A DNA stretch of 64,000 nt from JANMDS01 sp031430575 (GCA_031430575.1 JANPBT010000062.1:1-64000), one strand, 5' to 3'; shown: positions 53,509 through 63,295, counted from the stretch's first letter. Notes: generated by a model not told the origin, from the sequence alone. Translations and numbers: made by a program.

Positions 53509-53585
53509 CCCTCCTGTAGTCGAAATTCGCCCGGAAGCAACGCTGCTTTTGGAGACGTTTTCATTCCCCATTTTCGGAGGCGCTC

Positions 53586-55676
53586 ATGCGCACACGTTTC
53601 ATTTCTCTTGGCCGCAACCCGGCTGAGCTTTTAGTCTTGGCTGCGATCCCGTCCGCGCTATTTTCCGCATCAGTTTTCGCCCAATCTGCGCCCCAAGGTT
53701 TGGCTGATCAGCCGCAGCGGGTCGAGCCCGTCATCGTGACTGGCAATCTCTTTGGTGCGCGCGATTTAGCCCGGCCTGATTCCATACTCACCGGCGATCT
53801 GCTATCGCAAAAATTGCGCTCAACGCTTGGCGAAACCCTCGCTCAATTACCGGGCATTTCATCTTCGTACTTTGGCCCCACGGCATCGCGCCCGATCATC
53901 CGTGGGCTCGATGGCGAGCGGGTGCGGGTGATGGAAAATGGTGCAGCAAGCGTCGACGCGGCTGCGCTCTCTCCCGATCACGCGGTGCCGATTGATCCCA
54001 TTGCAGTCGCTCGCATCGAAGTGCTGCGTGGCCCGGCGGCATTGATCTATGGGAGCAACGCGGTCGGCGGTGTGGTCAACGCCATTAGCAATCGCATTCC
54101 TCGCGCCGCTGCACTTGGAAATACTGCGCTGGTAAACGCGAGCGCCGAGAGCGTTGATCGCAGTAGCGCACTCGCGGCGCGGGTCGATGGGGTGCGGGGC
54201 GGTTGGGGCGTGCATGTTGATGCCACCCATCGCGAGTCGAGTGATGTACGCACGCCGAAATTCACCTTGACTGACGGCGAAGTGCGTGACCGTATTCACA
54301 ATTCCGCAGCAAAAACCCAATCTGGCGCCGTGGGCATTTCAAAGCTCTGGAACGGCGGCTTTTTGGGCGCCTCGGTCGATGGCTTCAACAGCACCTATGG
54401 CATCGCCGCAACTGATGGCGTCACCATCGATATGCGTAAGCAAAAAGCGATGATCGCAGGTGAAACTACGATGGATTGGGCTGGTATTTCGCAAGTGAGC
54501 GGGCATCTCGCATGGACGCAATATGCGCATGATGAGATTGAACCCACGGGCGAAATCGGCACCAAATTTCGCAATCGCGGGTTGCAATGGCGCATTGAAG
54601 GCAAAACCCAACGGGTTGGGAATTGGCAAGGCGTAGCGGGGCTTTCAGGTGAACAATCGCGCTTCACTGCGCAGGGCGAAGAGGCGTTTGTGCCACCCAA
54701 TCGCACTGAAAATTTTGCATTGTTTGGAATGGCACGTGCAGAATTTGGTGCGAGCGTCATAAGCTTCGGTGGCCGTCTAGAGCGAGCCTCACTCAAAAGC
54801 GAAGAAGTGCGTAATGAGGACGGTGTTTTGCGGTTTGGCAGCGCCGATCAGCGCAACCTATGGCTGAAAAGCGTTTCTGCCAGCATTTCACGTTCGCTCG
54901 ACGCGGGCTGGTCAGCGCGGGCATCGCTCTCCCATAGCGAGCGCGCGCCGACATACTTTGAGCGCTACGCCGATGGCGTGCACATTGCGACCAACGCGAT
55001 CGAAGTGGGGGATCGCGATCTGCCCAAAGAGCGGGCGGCGCATTTCGAAGTCGGCGCGGCATGGAAGCGGGCAGAAAATAGCTTGCAAGTCAATGCGTAC
55101 GTTTCGAGATTTCGCAATTTCATCGCGCTCGAAGCGACGGGCGAGACGCGTACCGAAGCGGCGAAGCATGCCGAAGATGAAGCGCTCCCTGTCTATGCGT
55201 TTCGGGCCGTGCCCGCGCAGTTTGTTGGCGCAGAAATCGATGGCAATTGGCGCGTTTTGCGCGGTGCAACCAATGTTGATCTCTTCGGCAAGTGGGATAT
55301 CGTGCGGGCAAAAAACCGCGCTACAGCGGAGCCGCTCGCGCGCATCGCTCCCATGCGCGCAACGCTTGGCAGCGCGGTCGAGCTCGCGCGATGGAAAGTT
55401 TCAGCCGAAGCGATACGGGTATGGCGACAAAATCGCGTGCCAGCGTCTGAGCGCATCGCTGCAGAAAGCGGCGACGGTGCAACACCGGGTTACACAATGA
55501 TAAACGCCTTCGTTTCGACCGATTTTGAGATCGGAAAAGCGATGGGGAAAATCATGCTGCGCGGCACAAATCTTAGCAATGCCCTCGCATTTAACGCCAG
55601 CTCCATCCAAAGCGTGCGTGAGCGTGTGCCGCTACCTGGGCGCAGCGTAATGTTGTCGGTTGAAATTGCGCTGTAA
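53586..55676 (+). CDS. TonB-dependent receptor, ZnuD-like
   Basis: 696 aa with a signal peptide (cleaved near VFAQS), plug domain and a 22-strand barrel. The plug phrase SSYFGPTASRPIIRGLDGER, followed by VRVMENGAASVDAAALSPDH, is close to the zinc receptor ZnuD. Strong GGAGG before ATG. Just after the signal peptide the sequence QSAPQG comes from a DNA stretch two mismatches from the dispersed repeat. Probable zinc or zinc-chelate import; no Zur box was recognised upstream. Confidence 0.88.
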   Translation: MRTRFISLGRNPAELLVLAAIPSALFSASVFAQSAPQGLADQPQRVEPVIVTGNLFGARDLARPDSILTGDLLSQKLRSTLGETLAQLPGISSSYFGPTASRPIIRGLDGERVRVMENGAASVDAAALSPDHAVPIDPIAVARIEVLRGPAALIYGSNAVGGVVNAISNRIPRAAALGNTALVNASAESVDRSSALAARVDGVRGGWGVHVDATHRESSDVRTPKFTLTDGEVRDRIHNSAAKTQSGAVGISKLWNGGFLGASVDGFNSTYGIAATDGVTIDMRKQKAMIAGETTMDWAGISQVSGHLAWTQYAHDEIEPTGEIGTKFRNRGLQWRIEGKTQRVGNWQGVAGLSGEQSRFTAQGEEAFVPPNRTENFALFGMARAEFGASVISFGGRLERASLKSEEVRNEDGVLRFGSADQRNLWLKSVSASISRSLDAGWSARASLSHSERAPTYFERYADGVHIATNAIEVGDRDLPKERAAHFEVGAAWKRAENSLQVNAYVSRFRNFIALEATGETRTEAAKHAEDEALPVYAFRAVPAQFVGAEIDGNWRVLRGATNVDLFGKWDIVRAKNRATAEPLARIAPMRATLGSAVELARWKVSAEAIRVWRQNRVPASERIAAESGDGATPGYTMINAFVSTDFEIGKAMGKIMLRGTNLSNALAFNASSIQSVRERVPLPGRSVMLSVEIAL

Positions 55677-55683
55677 CGATTGA

Positions 55684-55729
55684 AATCTGCGCCGCAGGTA
55701 TTGCTTAGTACAACCCTGCGGCGCCGATT
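55684..55729. repeat. Exact minus copy with degenerate plus copy of the dispersed repeat
   Basis: Minus core 55687-55697 is exact; at 55711-55729 a decayed plus copy (CCCTGCGGCGCCGATTA) forms the other arm. Lies between the convergent receptor and amidohydrolase genes, the usual place for a pair, and shows an arm in the process of decay. Confidence 0.7.
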
Positions 55730-57113
55730 ACGATGCGCGCGCCCGATCCACCAAATCGCGTGCGATGCGGTTATGCTCTTCCACCCACACCGGTAAATCA
55801 ACGGTTGCAAGTTGACCTTCGCGCACGACGACGCGACCGTTGATAATGCTCCACGCAACCTGCGGTGCGAGGCAAAAAACCAGTGCTGCGAGTGGGTCGT
55901 GAAGCGCGCCGGCAAAGGCGTGGGTGTGCATATCAAACGCGATCACATCTGCGCGCATGCCCGGTGCGAGATGGCCAATGTCGTCGCGGTTGAGCACCGC
56001 TGCGCCGCCGCGCGTGGCGATTTCGAGGGCTTGCCGTGCGTTGAGCGCTGCCGGGTCGCCGCCATTGGCGGTGATGGCTTTTGTGCGGGCGAGGAGCATG
56101 GCTTGGCGGGCTTCGTTCATCATGTGGCCGGCATCATTACTGGCGCTGCCATCAACCCCTAAGCCTACGTTAATGCCCGCTTCCAGCCATTTTTTCACCG
56201 GCGCGATGCCGGAGGCAAGCCGCATGTTGGAGGAGGGGCAATGGGCGATGCCAGTGCCCGTGCGCGCGAAAAGGGAGGTGCCGTGGGCATCGAGGCAGAC
56301 GCAATGAGCGTGCCACACGCCGGGGCCGACCCAGCCGAGGCTCTCTGCATATTGCGCAGGTGTTTTGCCAAACTTCTCGATGCTGTAGGCGACATCATTA
56401 TCGGTTTCCGCCAGATGCGTATGCATGCCGACCTTAAGCGTGCTGGCCATGCGGGCGGTCTCGCGCATTAGATCTTCGCTCACCGTAAAAGGCGAGCACG
56501 GCGCGAGCGCAATGCGCAGCATCGCGCCGCGTGCGCTATCGTGATATTGCTCGACCACGCGCTGCATGTCTCTCAAAATAAACGCTTCATCTTCCACCAC
56601 GCGATCAGGCGGCAACCCGCCTTTGCTTTCGCCCACGCTCATCGCCCCGCGGGTAGCATGAAAGCGCATACCGATTTCGGCGGCGGCTTCAATGCTGTGA
56701 TCGAGCTTACAGCCATTGGGGTAGATGTAGAGATGATCGCTAGAAGTGGTGCAGCCCGAGAGGATGAGCTCGGCCATCGAGATTACGTTGGAGACCGTCA
56801 CCGCCCGCGGTGTGAGCTGCGCCCAGAGGGGATAGAGCGCGCGCAGCCAGTCAAAAAGCTCGGCATTCTGCGCCGCAGGTATGGCGCGGGTGAGTGATTG
56901 CACCATGTGATGATGGGTATTGACCAAGCCCGGCATGAGCACGTGCCGATGCTTCAAATCGATCACTTCATCGGCAGCGGTCGGCAGCTCGTGCGTCTCG
57001 CCTGCGCGGGTGATAATGCCGTCAACGCTAAAGAGTCCCCCGCCAGGGATTTCACGCCGTGCCGCGTCAAAGGTGGCGAGCAGAAGTGCGTTTTTGATTA
57101 AAAGTGAGCCCAT
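55728..57113 (-). CDS. Amidohydrolase, 8-oxoguanine deaminase type
   Basis: 461 aa. Metal-binding HxH in VNTHHHMVQSLTRA, His in MHTHLAETD and HAHCVCLD, Asp in LGVDGSASND. The segment AIPAAQNAELFDWLRALYP and the CTTSSDHLYIYPNG stretch resemble 8-oxoguanine deaminases and hydroxydechloroatrazine hydrolases. The repeat at 56865-56883 encodes IPAAQN in a position where related enzymes also have a P-A-A-Q motif. Near purine uptake and xanthine dehydrogenase genes, so a purine base substrate is likely. Confidence 0.85.
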   Translation of the reverse strand: MGSLLIKNALLLATFDAARREIPGGGLFSVDGIITRAGETHELPTAADEVIDLKHRHVLMPGLVNTHHHMVQSLTRAIPAAQNAELFDWLRALYPLWAQLTPRAVTVSNVISMAELILSGCTTSSDHLYIYPNGCKLDHSIEAAAEIGMRFHATRGAMSVGESKGGLPPDRVVEDEAFILRDMQRVVEQYHDSARGAMLRIALAPCSPFTVSEDLMRETARMASTLKVGMHTHLAETDNDVAYSIEKFGKTPAQYAESLGWVGPGVWHAHCVCLDAHGTSLFARTGTGIAHCPSSNMRLASGIAPVKKWLEAGINVGLGVDGSASNDAGHMMNEARQAMLLARTKAITANGGDPAALNARQALEIATRGGAAVLNRDDIGHLAPGMRADVIAFDMHTHAFAGALHDPLAALVFCLAPQVAWSIINGRVVVREGQLATVDLPVWVEEHNRIARDLVDRARAS

Positions 57114-57184
57114 AGGTAAAGTTTATCTGGCGTAAACGGGCCGCGACGAAACTGTAGCCGTTTGGCAGCATGGGTTTCGTATTG

Positions 57185-57288
57185 ATGCACGATAAATTAT
57201 CGTCGGCGCGGGAATCGTTGGCTCGGCCGTCGCGCTTTTCTACCACGCGGTGGAATCGTCTGCACGGCCAATGAAACAGCGTCGATGA
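57185..57288 (+). pseudogene. Decayed 5' end of a FAD-dependent oxidoreductase
   Basis: ATGCACGATAAA at 57185 begins MHDK; one base later in frame, from 57196, the DNA reads IIVGAGIVGSAVALFYH, a standard Rossmann FAD-binding start of DAO-type oxidoreductases. A single missing base near 57196 explains the frame jump. The homology ends within about 30 codons and stops at TGA near 57288. A dead gene fragment, not part of any listed gene. Confidence 0.7.
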
Positions 57289-57642
57289 TCAGCGTCAACG
57301 CACGTATATAACCCTTTCTTTGTTAACTTTAGCCAGAAGAAACCACCGTAACGGAAGTACATGTCGATAGGCTTTAGGATGTGTGGCGCTTCAGCGTTTC
57401 GTGCCCCTATCGCGCGCGATAGCGCGGCACGATGCGATCAGCGGCAAATGTGCGGGACGTTTCAACGCGCGCGGTTTGTTCGGCGGTGCGATTGAAATCC
57501 TTACGGTTTTAGAATTTATAGGGTGGGCATTAGATATAACAAGATATTGACCTCATCTGCCGTTCCTCGATATTTCGTGAGGAAAGGGCTGCAGTTAAGG
57601 GGAGGGCGTTCAACAGAAACCATGCAATTGAAGGTGATCGAA
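57289..57642. other. Non-coding stretch with a 16-bp palindrome
   Basis: No convincing gene. A perfect palindrome CTATCGCGCGCGATAG spans 57407-57422, flanked by CGTGC and GCACG further out, so a larger cruciform or hairpin is possible. The rest has no recognisable coding or RNA feature by eye; it may be decayed sequence from the oxidoreductase locus. Confidence 0.5.
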
Positions 57643-57661
57643 AATACCTGCGGCGCAGATC
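57643..57661 (+). repeat. Dispersed repeat upstream of epimerase gene
   Basis: Core 57648-57658 exact, 41 nt before the epimerase start, in the same orientation as the gene. Confidence 0.92.
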
Positions 57662-57701
57662 GGCCACGCAAGTGAGGACTCGATCCAACTAGAATTACAC
57701 G

Positions 57702-58745
57702 ATGACACACTCAATCGCACGCTCCATTCTCATCCTCGGCGGCACCGGTTTTATCGGTGCGCAGCAATTAAGCTACGCACTCGCGCGCGGGCACTCGGTT
57801 ACTGTGTTTAATCGTGGATTCAATCGCGATGCATTGCCACCGGAAGTTGAGCTTTTAGTGGGTGATCGAGACACCGGAAATTACGACACGCTGCGCGGGC
57901 GCAACTTTGATGTGTGCATCGACAACAACGCGAGGGTGCCGCATTGGGTGCGCGATGCGGCGGCGGTGTTGCGCGACGCAGTGGGGCATTACGTTTTCGT
58001 CTCTACGGTGAGCGTGTATGCAAATGACGATACGCCGGGGCAAGATGAAACCGCAGCGCGCGTAGCCTACGCGGGCGCGCAAGATCCGTTTACGATTACT
58101 GCCGAACAACTGCGCGGCGATATGTCACTTTACGGCGCGATGAAAGCATTGTGTGAAGATGAGGTGCAACGCGATTTCGCCGGGCGCGCGACGATTTTGC
58201 GGTCTGGCCTCATCGTCGGGCCTGGCGATGAGACAGATCGGTTCACCTACTGGCCCGTGCGCATCGCGCAGGGTGGTGCAGTCTTGATACCGCCAGCGAC
58301 AGATGAAGTGCGGTTTATCGACGTACGCGATTTCGCACAATGGACGATTCGCATTGCCGAAGCCCGCACCCTTGGCATTTTCAACGCGTTTGGCCCCAAC
58401 CCACCGTTTACGATCGGAGAAATGGTCGCGGACATCGCCTGTGGCACGCGTGCTCAGCCCACGTTCATCGAAGCGAGCCGCGAATTTCTCTCAGAAAATA
58501 GCGTAAAGCACTGGAGCGATTTACCGGTGTGGATCGATCTTCCCGCATTCCACCGCCGTTGCAATGCGCGCGCAATGGCAGCGGGCTTAACGTTCACGCC
58601 ATTGGCGCAAACCACAGCCGATACGCTCGCATGGTGGCATGCCCAACCCGCGGCGCGGACGCTGAAGTTGAAGGCGGGGTTGAGTCTGGAGCGGGAAGCG
58701 GAGCTGATTGCGATGCTTCCTAGTGCAGGGACGTCGGCCGCGTAA
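57702..58745 (+). CDS. NAD-dependent epimerase/dehydratase family protein
   Basis: 347 aa extended SDR. Rossmann motif ILGGTGFIGAQQ at residues 11-22; catalytic FVSTVSVY and YGAMK with the Tyr-x-x-x-Lys pair; C-terminal substrate domain with VWIDLPAFHRRCNARAM. Resembles atypical epimerases annotated only by fold. Substrate unknown; no sugar-nucleotide operon is adjacent. Confidence 0.85.
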   Translation: MTHSIARSILILGGTGFIGAQQLSYALARGHSVTVFNRGFNRDALPPEVELLVGDRDTGNYDTLRGRNFDVCIDNNARVPHWVRDAAAVLRDAVGHYVFVSTVSVYANDDTPGQDETAARVAYAGAQDPFTITAEQLRGDMSLYGAMKALCEDEVQRDFAGRATILRSGLIVGPGDETDRFTYWPVRIAQGGAVLIPPATDEVRFIDVRDFAQWTIRIAEARTLGIFNAFGPNPPFTIGEMVADIACGTRAQPTFIEASREFLSENSVKHWSDLPVWIDLPAFHRRCNARAMAAGLTFTPLAQTTADTLAWWHAQPAARTLKLKAGLSLEREAELIAMLPSAGTSAA

Positions 58746-58750
58746 GCAAA

Positions 58751-58769
58751 AATACCTGCGGCGCAGAAA
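58751..58769 (+). repeat. Dispersed repeat after epimerase gene
   Basis: Core 58756-58766, 5 nt past the epimerase stop, single copy. Confidence 0.92.
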
Positions 58770-58893
58770 TGATGCTTTTCACCCAAAAAGCCTTGGGCAA
58801 TCAGAGTGCGCGAGGGCGCTTGAGAGCTTCGCTGCGTCGGGTTTTAATGACGTATTTTTACTTGTTACGCGGGTGAGGCATTGTGATCTAACC

Positions 58894-61164
58894 CTACGCA
58901 ACCGCTCCCAAAATCCGCTCACTGGTCGCCGGTGCCTCAAGCTCGACATTCTGCGCCGCAGGTATCGCACTCCCGACCGCGTTTCGAATGGCTAAAAAGA
59001 CTGAGATCGCGTTCAGCAGCGGCGGCTCACCGACGGCTTTGCTTTTGTGGATCGAATTTTCTGTGCAATCACCTTCCCATAAATCAACATTAAAAATTCG
59101 CGGGCAATCGCTGGACACTGGGATTTTGTAAGTGCTCGGAGCGTGGGTTGCGAGTGTGCCGTCGGGCTTCCACACTAGCTCTTCGGTGGTGAGCCAGCCC
59201 ATGCCTTGGATGAAGGCGCCTTCCACTTGGCCTTTATCAATGGCGGGATTGAGGCTGCGCCCGCAGTCGTGAAGCACATCAGCGCGCAGCAGTTTCCATT
59301 CACCGGTGAGCGTATCGATCACCACTTCGCTCACGGCAGCGCCGTAGGCGAAATAGTAGAACGGGCGGCCCGTCATGGTTTTCATGTCCCAATGAATTTT
59401 GGGTGTGGCATAAAAACCATCGCTCCACAATTGCACGCGCGAGGCATAAGCAGCGCGCGCCAAATCACCAAACGGCATGGCAACGTTTCCGCTTTTCACG
59501 CGCCCGTTTTCAAACACAATATCGCGCTCATCGACGCCAAAATGCATGGCAGCAAACGTAGCGAGCCGATCCTTGATTTTGCGCGCTGCCACTTGCGCCG
59601 CTTTGGCGTTGAGGTCTGCGCCAGTTGAAGCCGCCGTTGCGGAGGTGTTGGGTACTTTGCCGGTGTCGGTCGCGCTGATTCTTACCGACGACAGCGGCAC
59701 GCCCAATTCTTGCGCCACCACTTGCATCACTTTTACATGCAAGCCTTGGCCCATTTCGGTGCCGCCGTGGTTCACCAACACCGAGCCATCAAGGTAAACG
59801 TGCACCAGCGCGCCGGCTTGGTTCAAATGCGTCAAGTTAAACGCCACACCAAATTTCACGGTGGATACGGCGATGCCGCGCTTTAAGATTGGGCTGGTCG
59901 CGTTCCACGCTTCGATCTCATTTCTGCGCCGCAGGTATTGCGCGGTTTCGATCAGGCGCTGCATTACCTGCGGCGCAATATTGTCGTCCACGGTTTGGTT
60001 GTATTGGGTCACGTTGCGCGGCGCAGCGCCATAAAAATTGCGCTCGCGCACGGTGAGCGGATCGAGATTGAGTTTGCGCGCGATATTATCGAGCAACAGT
60101 TCAATCAAAATCGCGCCTTGCGGCCCGCCGAAACCGCGAAACGCAGTATTACTTTGAGTATTGGTTTTTGCGCAAAATCCGCGTAGAGCGATATCGCCGA
60201 TGTAGTAAGCGTTATCGACATGACACATCGCGCGCGTCATCACTGGGCCGCTCAAATCCGCAGAAAATCCAGCACGGGAAATGAAATCCACCTTCAACCC
60301 TTCGATCACCCCGGTATCGTTAAACCCGATTTCGTAGTCGTATACAAAATCGTGGCGCTTGCCCGTGATCATCATGTCGTCATCGCGATCCGGGCGCAGC
60401 TTCACCGGCGCTTTGCAATGGTGCGCCGCGATGGCAGCAGCGGTTGAAAAGAGTGCGGATTGTGACTCTTTGCCGCCGAAACCACCGCCCATTCGCCGAC
60501 ACTCCACCGTCACTTGATGCGCTTGCCAGCGCAGCGCATGCGCAATCGTGAACTGCATTTCGCTCGGGTGCTGCGTAGAGGAATGCACCAGCATCGTGTC
60601 GTTTTCTTTGGGAATGGCGTACGCGATTTGCCCCTCCAAATAAAACTGCTCTTGCCCGCCGACTTTCCATTTACCCGCGAGCGTATGCGCCGCGTTGGCG
60701 ATTTTCGCTGCCGCATCGCCGCGTGCCATGTGCATTGGCGGGAGTACGTATTGCTGCTTCGCGTGTGCGTCCTCGGGCGTAAGCACGGCAGGCAGCGCCG
60801 TGTAAGAAATTTTTGCCTTGCGCGCGGCTTCGCGCGCGGCCAGGCGCGTGCGGGCGACGACAAGAAAGATCGGTTGCCCGACGTAAAGCACAACGCCATT
60901 GGCGAGCACCGGATCATCATGAATGATCGGCCCGCAATCGTTATCGCCCGGAATATCGGCAGCGGTAAGCACGGCCACCACTTCGGGGTGAGCCTTCACC
61001 GCGCTTAAATCCATCGCGTCGATTTTGGCGTGGGCGTGTGGGGACATGCCAAAGGCGGCATGCAGCGTACCCGCGATTTCGGGAACATCGTCGATATAAG
61101 GTGCAGCGCCTTGTACGTGCAAGTGTGCAGAGTCGTGCGCGAGTGGGGCGTGGACGATGTTCAC
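58894..61164 (-). CDS. xdhB: Xanthine dehydrogenase molybdopterin-binding subunit B
   Basis: 756 aa from the GTG at 61164, which overlaps the xdhA stop (GTGA). Moco domains: GGQEQFYLEGQIA, GGGFGGKESQ, GTEMGQGLHVKVMQ and the C-terminal VGEPPLLNA with the catalytic Glu. Oxidises hypoxanthine/xanthine to urate with XdhA. Exact repeats at 58948-58966 (IPAAQN) and 59921-59939 (YLRRRN), plus a variant near 59968 (IAPQV). No XdhC chaperone gene in the window. Confidence 0.95.
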   Translation of the reverse strand: MNIVHAPLAHDSAHLHVQGAAPYIDDVPEIAGTLHAAFGMSPHAHAKIDAMDLSAVKAHPEVVAVLTAADIPGDNDCGPIIHDDPVLANGVVLYVGQPIFLVVARTRLAAREAARKAKISYTALPAVLTPEDAHAKQQYVLPPMHMARGDAAAKIANAAHTLAGKWKVGGQEQFYLEGQIAYAIPKENDTMLVHSSTQHPSEMQFTIAHALRWQAHQVTVECRRMGGGFGGKESQSALFSTAAAIAAHHCKAPVKLRPDRDDDMMITGKRHDFVYDYEIGFNDTGVIEGLKVDFISRAGFSADLSGPVMTRAMCHVDNAYYIGDIALRGFCAKTNTQSNTAFRGFGGPQGAILIELLLDNIARKLNLDPLTVRERNFYGAAPRNVTQYNQTVDDNIAPQVMQRLIETAQYLRRRNEIEAWNATSPILKRGIAVSTVKFGVAFNLTHLNQAGALVHVYLDGSVLVNHGGTEMGQGLHVKVMQVVAQELGVPLSSVRISATDTGKVPNTSATAASTGADLNAKAAQVAARKIKDRLATFAAMHFGVDERDIVFENGRVKSGNVAMPFGDLARAAYASRVQLWSDGFYATPKIHWDMKTMTGRPFYYFAYGAAVSEVVIDTLTGEWKLLRADVLHDCGRSLNPAIDKGQVEGAFIQGMGWLTTEELVWKPDGTLATHAPSTYKIPVSSDCPRIFNVDLWEGDCTENSIHKSKAVGEPPLLNAISVFLAIRNAVGSAIPAAQNVELEAPATSERILGAVA

Positions 61165-62645
61165 AGCGCCCGCTCCACAAATCGTACGGATACCTGCGGC
61201 GCAGATTTGGGCGCATCGGCGTTCGTTTCGTGCCACATCCGTAAGAGTAAATTTTGAGCAACCTGCAGCCGATATTCTTTGCTCGCGCGCATATCGGTGA
61301 GCGGAGCGAAATCTTGCGCAAGCGCGGTCATTGCGGCGCGGGCGCTGGCTTCAGTCCACGGTTTGCCAACAAGTGCGGCTTCGGCCAGTGCAGCGCGCTT
61401 GGGCGTGGCGGCCATGCCGCCTAAGGCGATGCGGGTAGCGGTGATTTTGTTTTCGGAAATATCTAACGATGCCGCAAAGCACACCGCTGAAATATCTTGA
61501 TCGAAGCGTTTTGAAATTTTATAGGTTCGAAATGCCAATTTCTGCGCCGCAGGTATGACGATTTCTGCAACGAATTCTCCAGCCAGCAATGCGGTTTCTT
61601 GATACGAAAGATAAAAATCTTCGAGCGCGATTTCTCGCAGCGCTTCACCTTTTTGCAGCACGACGCGGGCGTGCAGCGCGATGAGCGCAGGCATGGAATC
61701 GCCGATCGGCGAGCCGTTTGCCACGTTGCCCGCAAGCGTGCCGGCATTGCGAATCAGCGGCGAGGCAAAGCGCAGCCAGAGCTCGCGCCAGCTTTCATTT
61801 TCGGGGACGACGTGTTCGCCAATCGCAGCGAATGCACGCTCCAAATTGACCGCCGCGCCAATCCGAAGCGCTCCGTCGCGAACGACGGTATGCTGCAAAT
61901 CGGCAACGTTGCCGATGTAGATCGTATCCGTCGCCGTCCGAAATTGCTTAGTTGCCCAGAGGCCCACGTCCGTGCTGCCCGCGAGGATGCGGGCATCGGG
62001 GGCAGCGAGTCGCGCCGCAGCGAAGGCGGAGCGCGTAGTCGGCGCAATAAATGTTTTGCCATCGTAGGCGTAGGTGAGTGGAGTGATGCCTTTCAACGCG
62101 CTCAATGCGGCGGAGAAATTCATTTTTACCTGCGGCGCAGATTGGAGCATTTTTTGTGCTGCTTCAATGATTGGGCGATAGCCTGTGCAGCGGCAAAGAT
62201 TGCCAGAAAGCACGTCGTCGATTTCTTCCCGAGACGCGCTCGGTTTGCCCTCGCGTAACGTGTTTTCATAATGTGCAAATAGCGTCATCACGAACCCCGG
62301 CGTGCAAAAGCCGCACTGTGAGCCATGGCACTCAACCATCGCTTTCTGGCAGGGATGCAGCTTGCCCTCCGTTGCCAAATCTTCCACAGAAATGAGCATT
62401 TTGCCGTGCAGTGTCGGCAAAAATTGGATGCAGCTATTGATCGGCTTTAAGTCCATCGTGCCGTCGGCCCGGGGCGTGCCGATCACTACCGTACACGCGC
62501 CGCAATCGCCTTCATTGCAGCCTTCTTTGGTGCCGGTGCAGCGGGCATCTTCGCGCAGCCAATCGAGCACGCTGCGGGTTGGCGCAATATCGGACACGCT
62601 TACGGTCTCGCCGCGATGAAAAAATTGGATAATCGATTGCCTCAT
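61161..62645 (-). CDS. xdhA: Xanthine dehydrogenase FeS/FAD subunit A
   Basis: 494 aa. Two 2Fe-2S domains: CTGTKEGCNEGDCGAC and CGFCTPG with CRCTGYRP; then the FAD domain with LAGSTDVGLW and FASPLIRNAGTLAGN followed by VANGSPIGD. Three exact repeats inside: 62125-62143 (SAPQV, in the linker after the 2Fe-2S domain), 61539-61557 (IPAAQK) and 61189-61207 (SAPQV, eight codons from the end). First gene of the xdhAB pair. Confidence 0.95.
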   Translation of the reverse strand: MRQSIIQFFHRGETVSVSDIAPTRSVLDWLREDARCTGTKEGCNEGDCGACTVVIGTPRADGTMDLKPINSCIQFLPTLHGKMLISVEDLATEGKLHPCQKAMVECHGSQCGFCTPGFVMTLFAHYENTLREGKPSASREEIDDVLSGNLCRCTGYRPIIEAAQKMLQSAPQVKMNFSAALSALKGITPLTYAYDGKTFIAPTTRSAFAAARLAAPDARILAGSTDVGLWATKQFRTATDTIYIGNVADLQHTVVRDGALRIGAAVNLERAFAAIGEHVVPENESWRELWLRFASPLIRNAGTLAGNVANGSPIGDSMPALIALHARVVLQKGEALREIALEDFYLSYQETALLAGEFVAEIVIPAAQKLAFRTYKISKRFDQDISAVCFAASLDISENKITATRIALGGMAATPKRAALAEAALVGKPWTEASARAAMTALAQDFAPLTDMRASKEYRLQVAQNLLLRMWHETNADAPKSAPQVSVRFVERAL

Positions 62646-62796
62646 GATGGCAATGATACGGCAGGCCAGACGCGTTCGCGTCTTAAAATTACCGTTGGCG
62701 ACGTGCTCGCCCGTTTCGTCGCAAACTGCTGGGAATGAAGCGCGGGTGAGTGGAAACTGCGTTCACTGAATTGAAACCGCCGCAAGGGAGCCCGCC

Positions 62797-63279
62797 ATGT
62801 CAAAACCAAAGCCGTCAAGCCAAATGCTTCAACAAATCGCAATCAGTGTGGCCGTCACCGGGGCGATTATCGCCGTGGCGTTGCTGCTGCCAGCCGCTGG
62901 CAAGCCGAGCGTACCGGTGTGGGCATTGGGCACACACGTGATTTCGGCGGTGATTTCACTGGGCTTGGGCGGGTGGGTGCTCTACCACCCGAAAGGAACG
63001 CCTAACCACAAACTCGCGGGCAAAATTTGGGTGCTGATGATGCTCACCGCTTCGTTTTCTTCGTTTTTCATTCTGTCGTGGGGGCGTTTTAGCCCGATTC
63101 ATATTTTCAGCGTGTGGACGCCGATCAGCCTCGGGCTTGGCATCTACAACGCCCGCAAAGGGAATATTATTCGCCACCAAAAATGCATGAAAGGTGCCTA
63201 TATTGGATTGATTGTGGCTGGGGTGCTCGCGTTCGCGCTGCCTGGGCGCTTTTTGTGGCGGCTCGTTTTTGGCGGATAA
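62797..63279 (+). CDS. DUF2306 membrane protein
   Basis: 160 aa, four to five hydrophobic segments. Conserved HVISAVISLGLGGWVLYHPK, SSFFILSWGRFSPIHIFSVW, and HQKCMKGAYIGLIVAGVLAF match the DUF2306 family of predicted membrane proteins. Possible heme or redox involvement is only suggested by family members. Good RBS (AAGGGAG). Confidence 0.82.
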   Translation: MSKPKPSSQMLQQIAISVAVTGAIIAVALLLPAAGKPSVPVWALGTHVISAVISLGLGGWVLYHPKGTPNHKLAGKIWVLMMLTASFSSFFILSWGRFSPIHIFSVWTPISLGLGIYNARKGNIIRHQKCMKGAYIGLIVAGVLAFALPGRFLWRLVFGG

Positions 63280-63295
63280 AAGCCCAAAACCGCCT

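Noticed and set aside
53681..53700. CAATCTGCGCCCCAAGGT in the ZnuD-like gene
   Set aside because: Two mismatches to the core; recorded only as a possible decayed copy because it still encodes SAPQ.
57407..57422. Palindrome as a replication or chromosome dimer site
   Set aside because: No similarity to dif or DnaA boxes that I can see; left as an unexplained palindrome.
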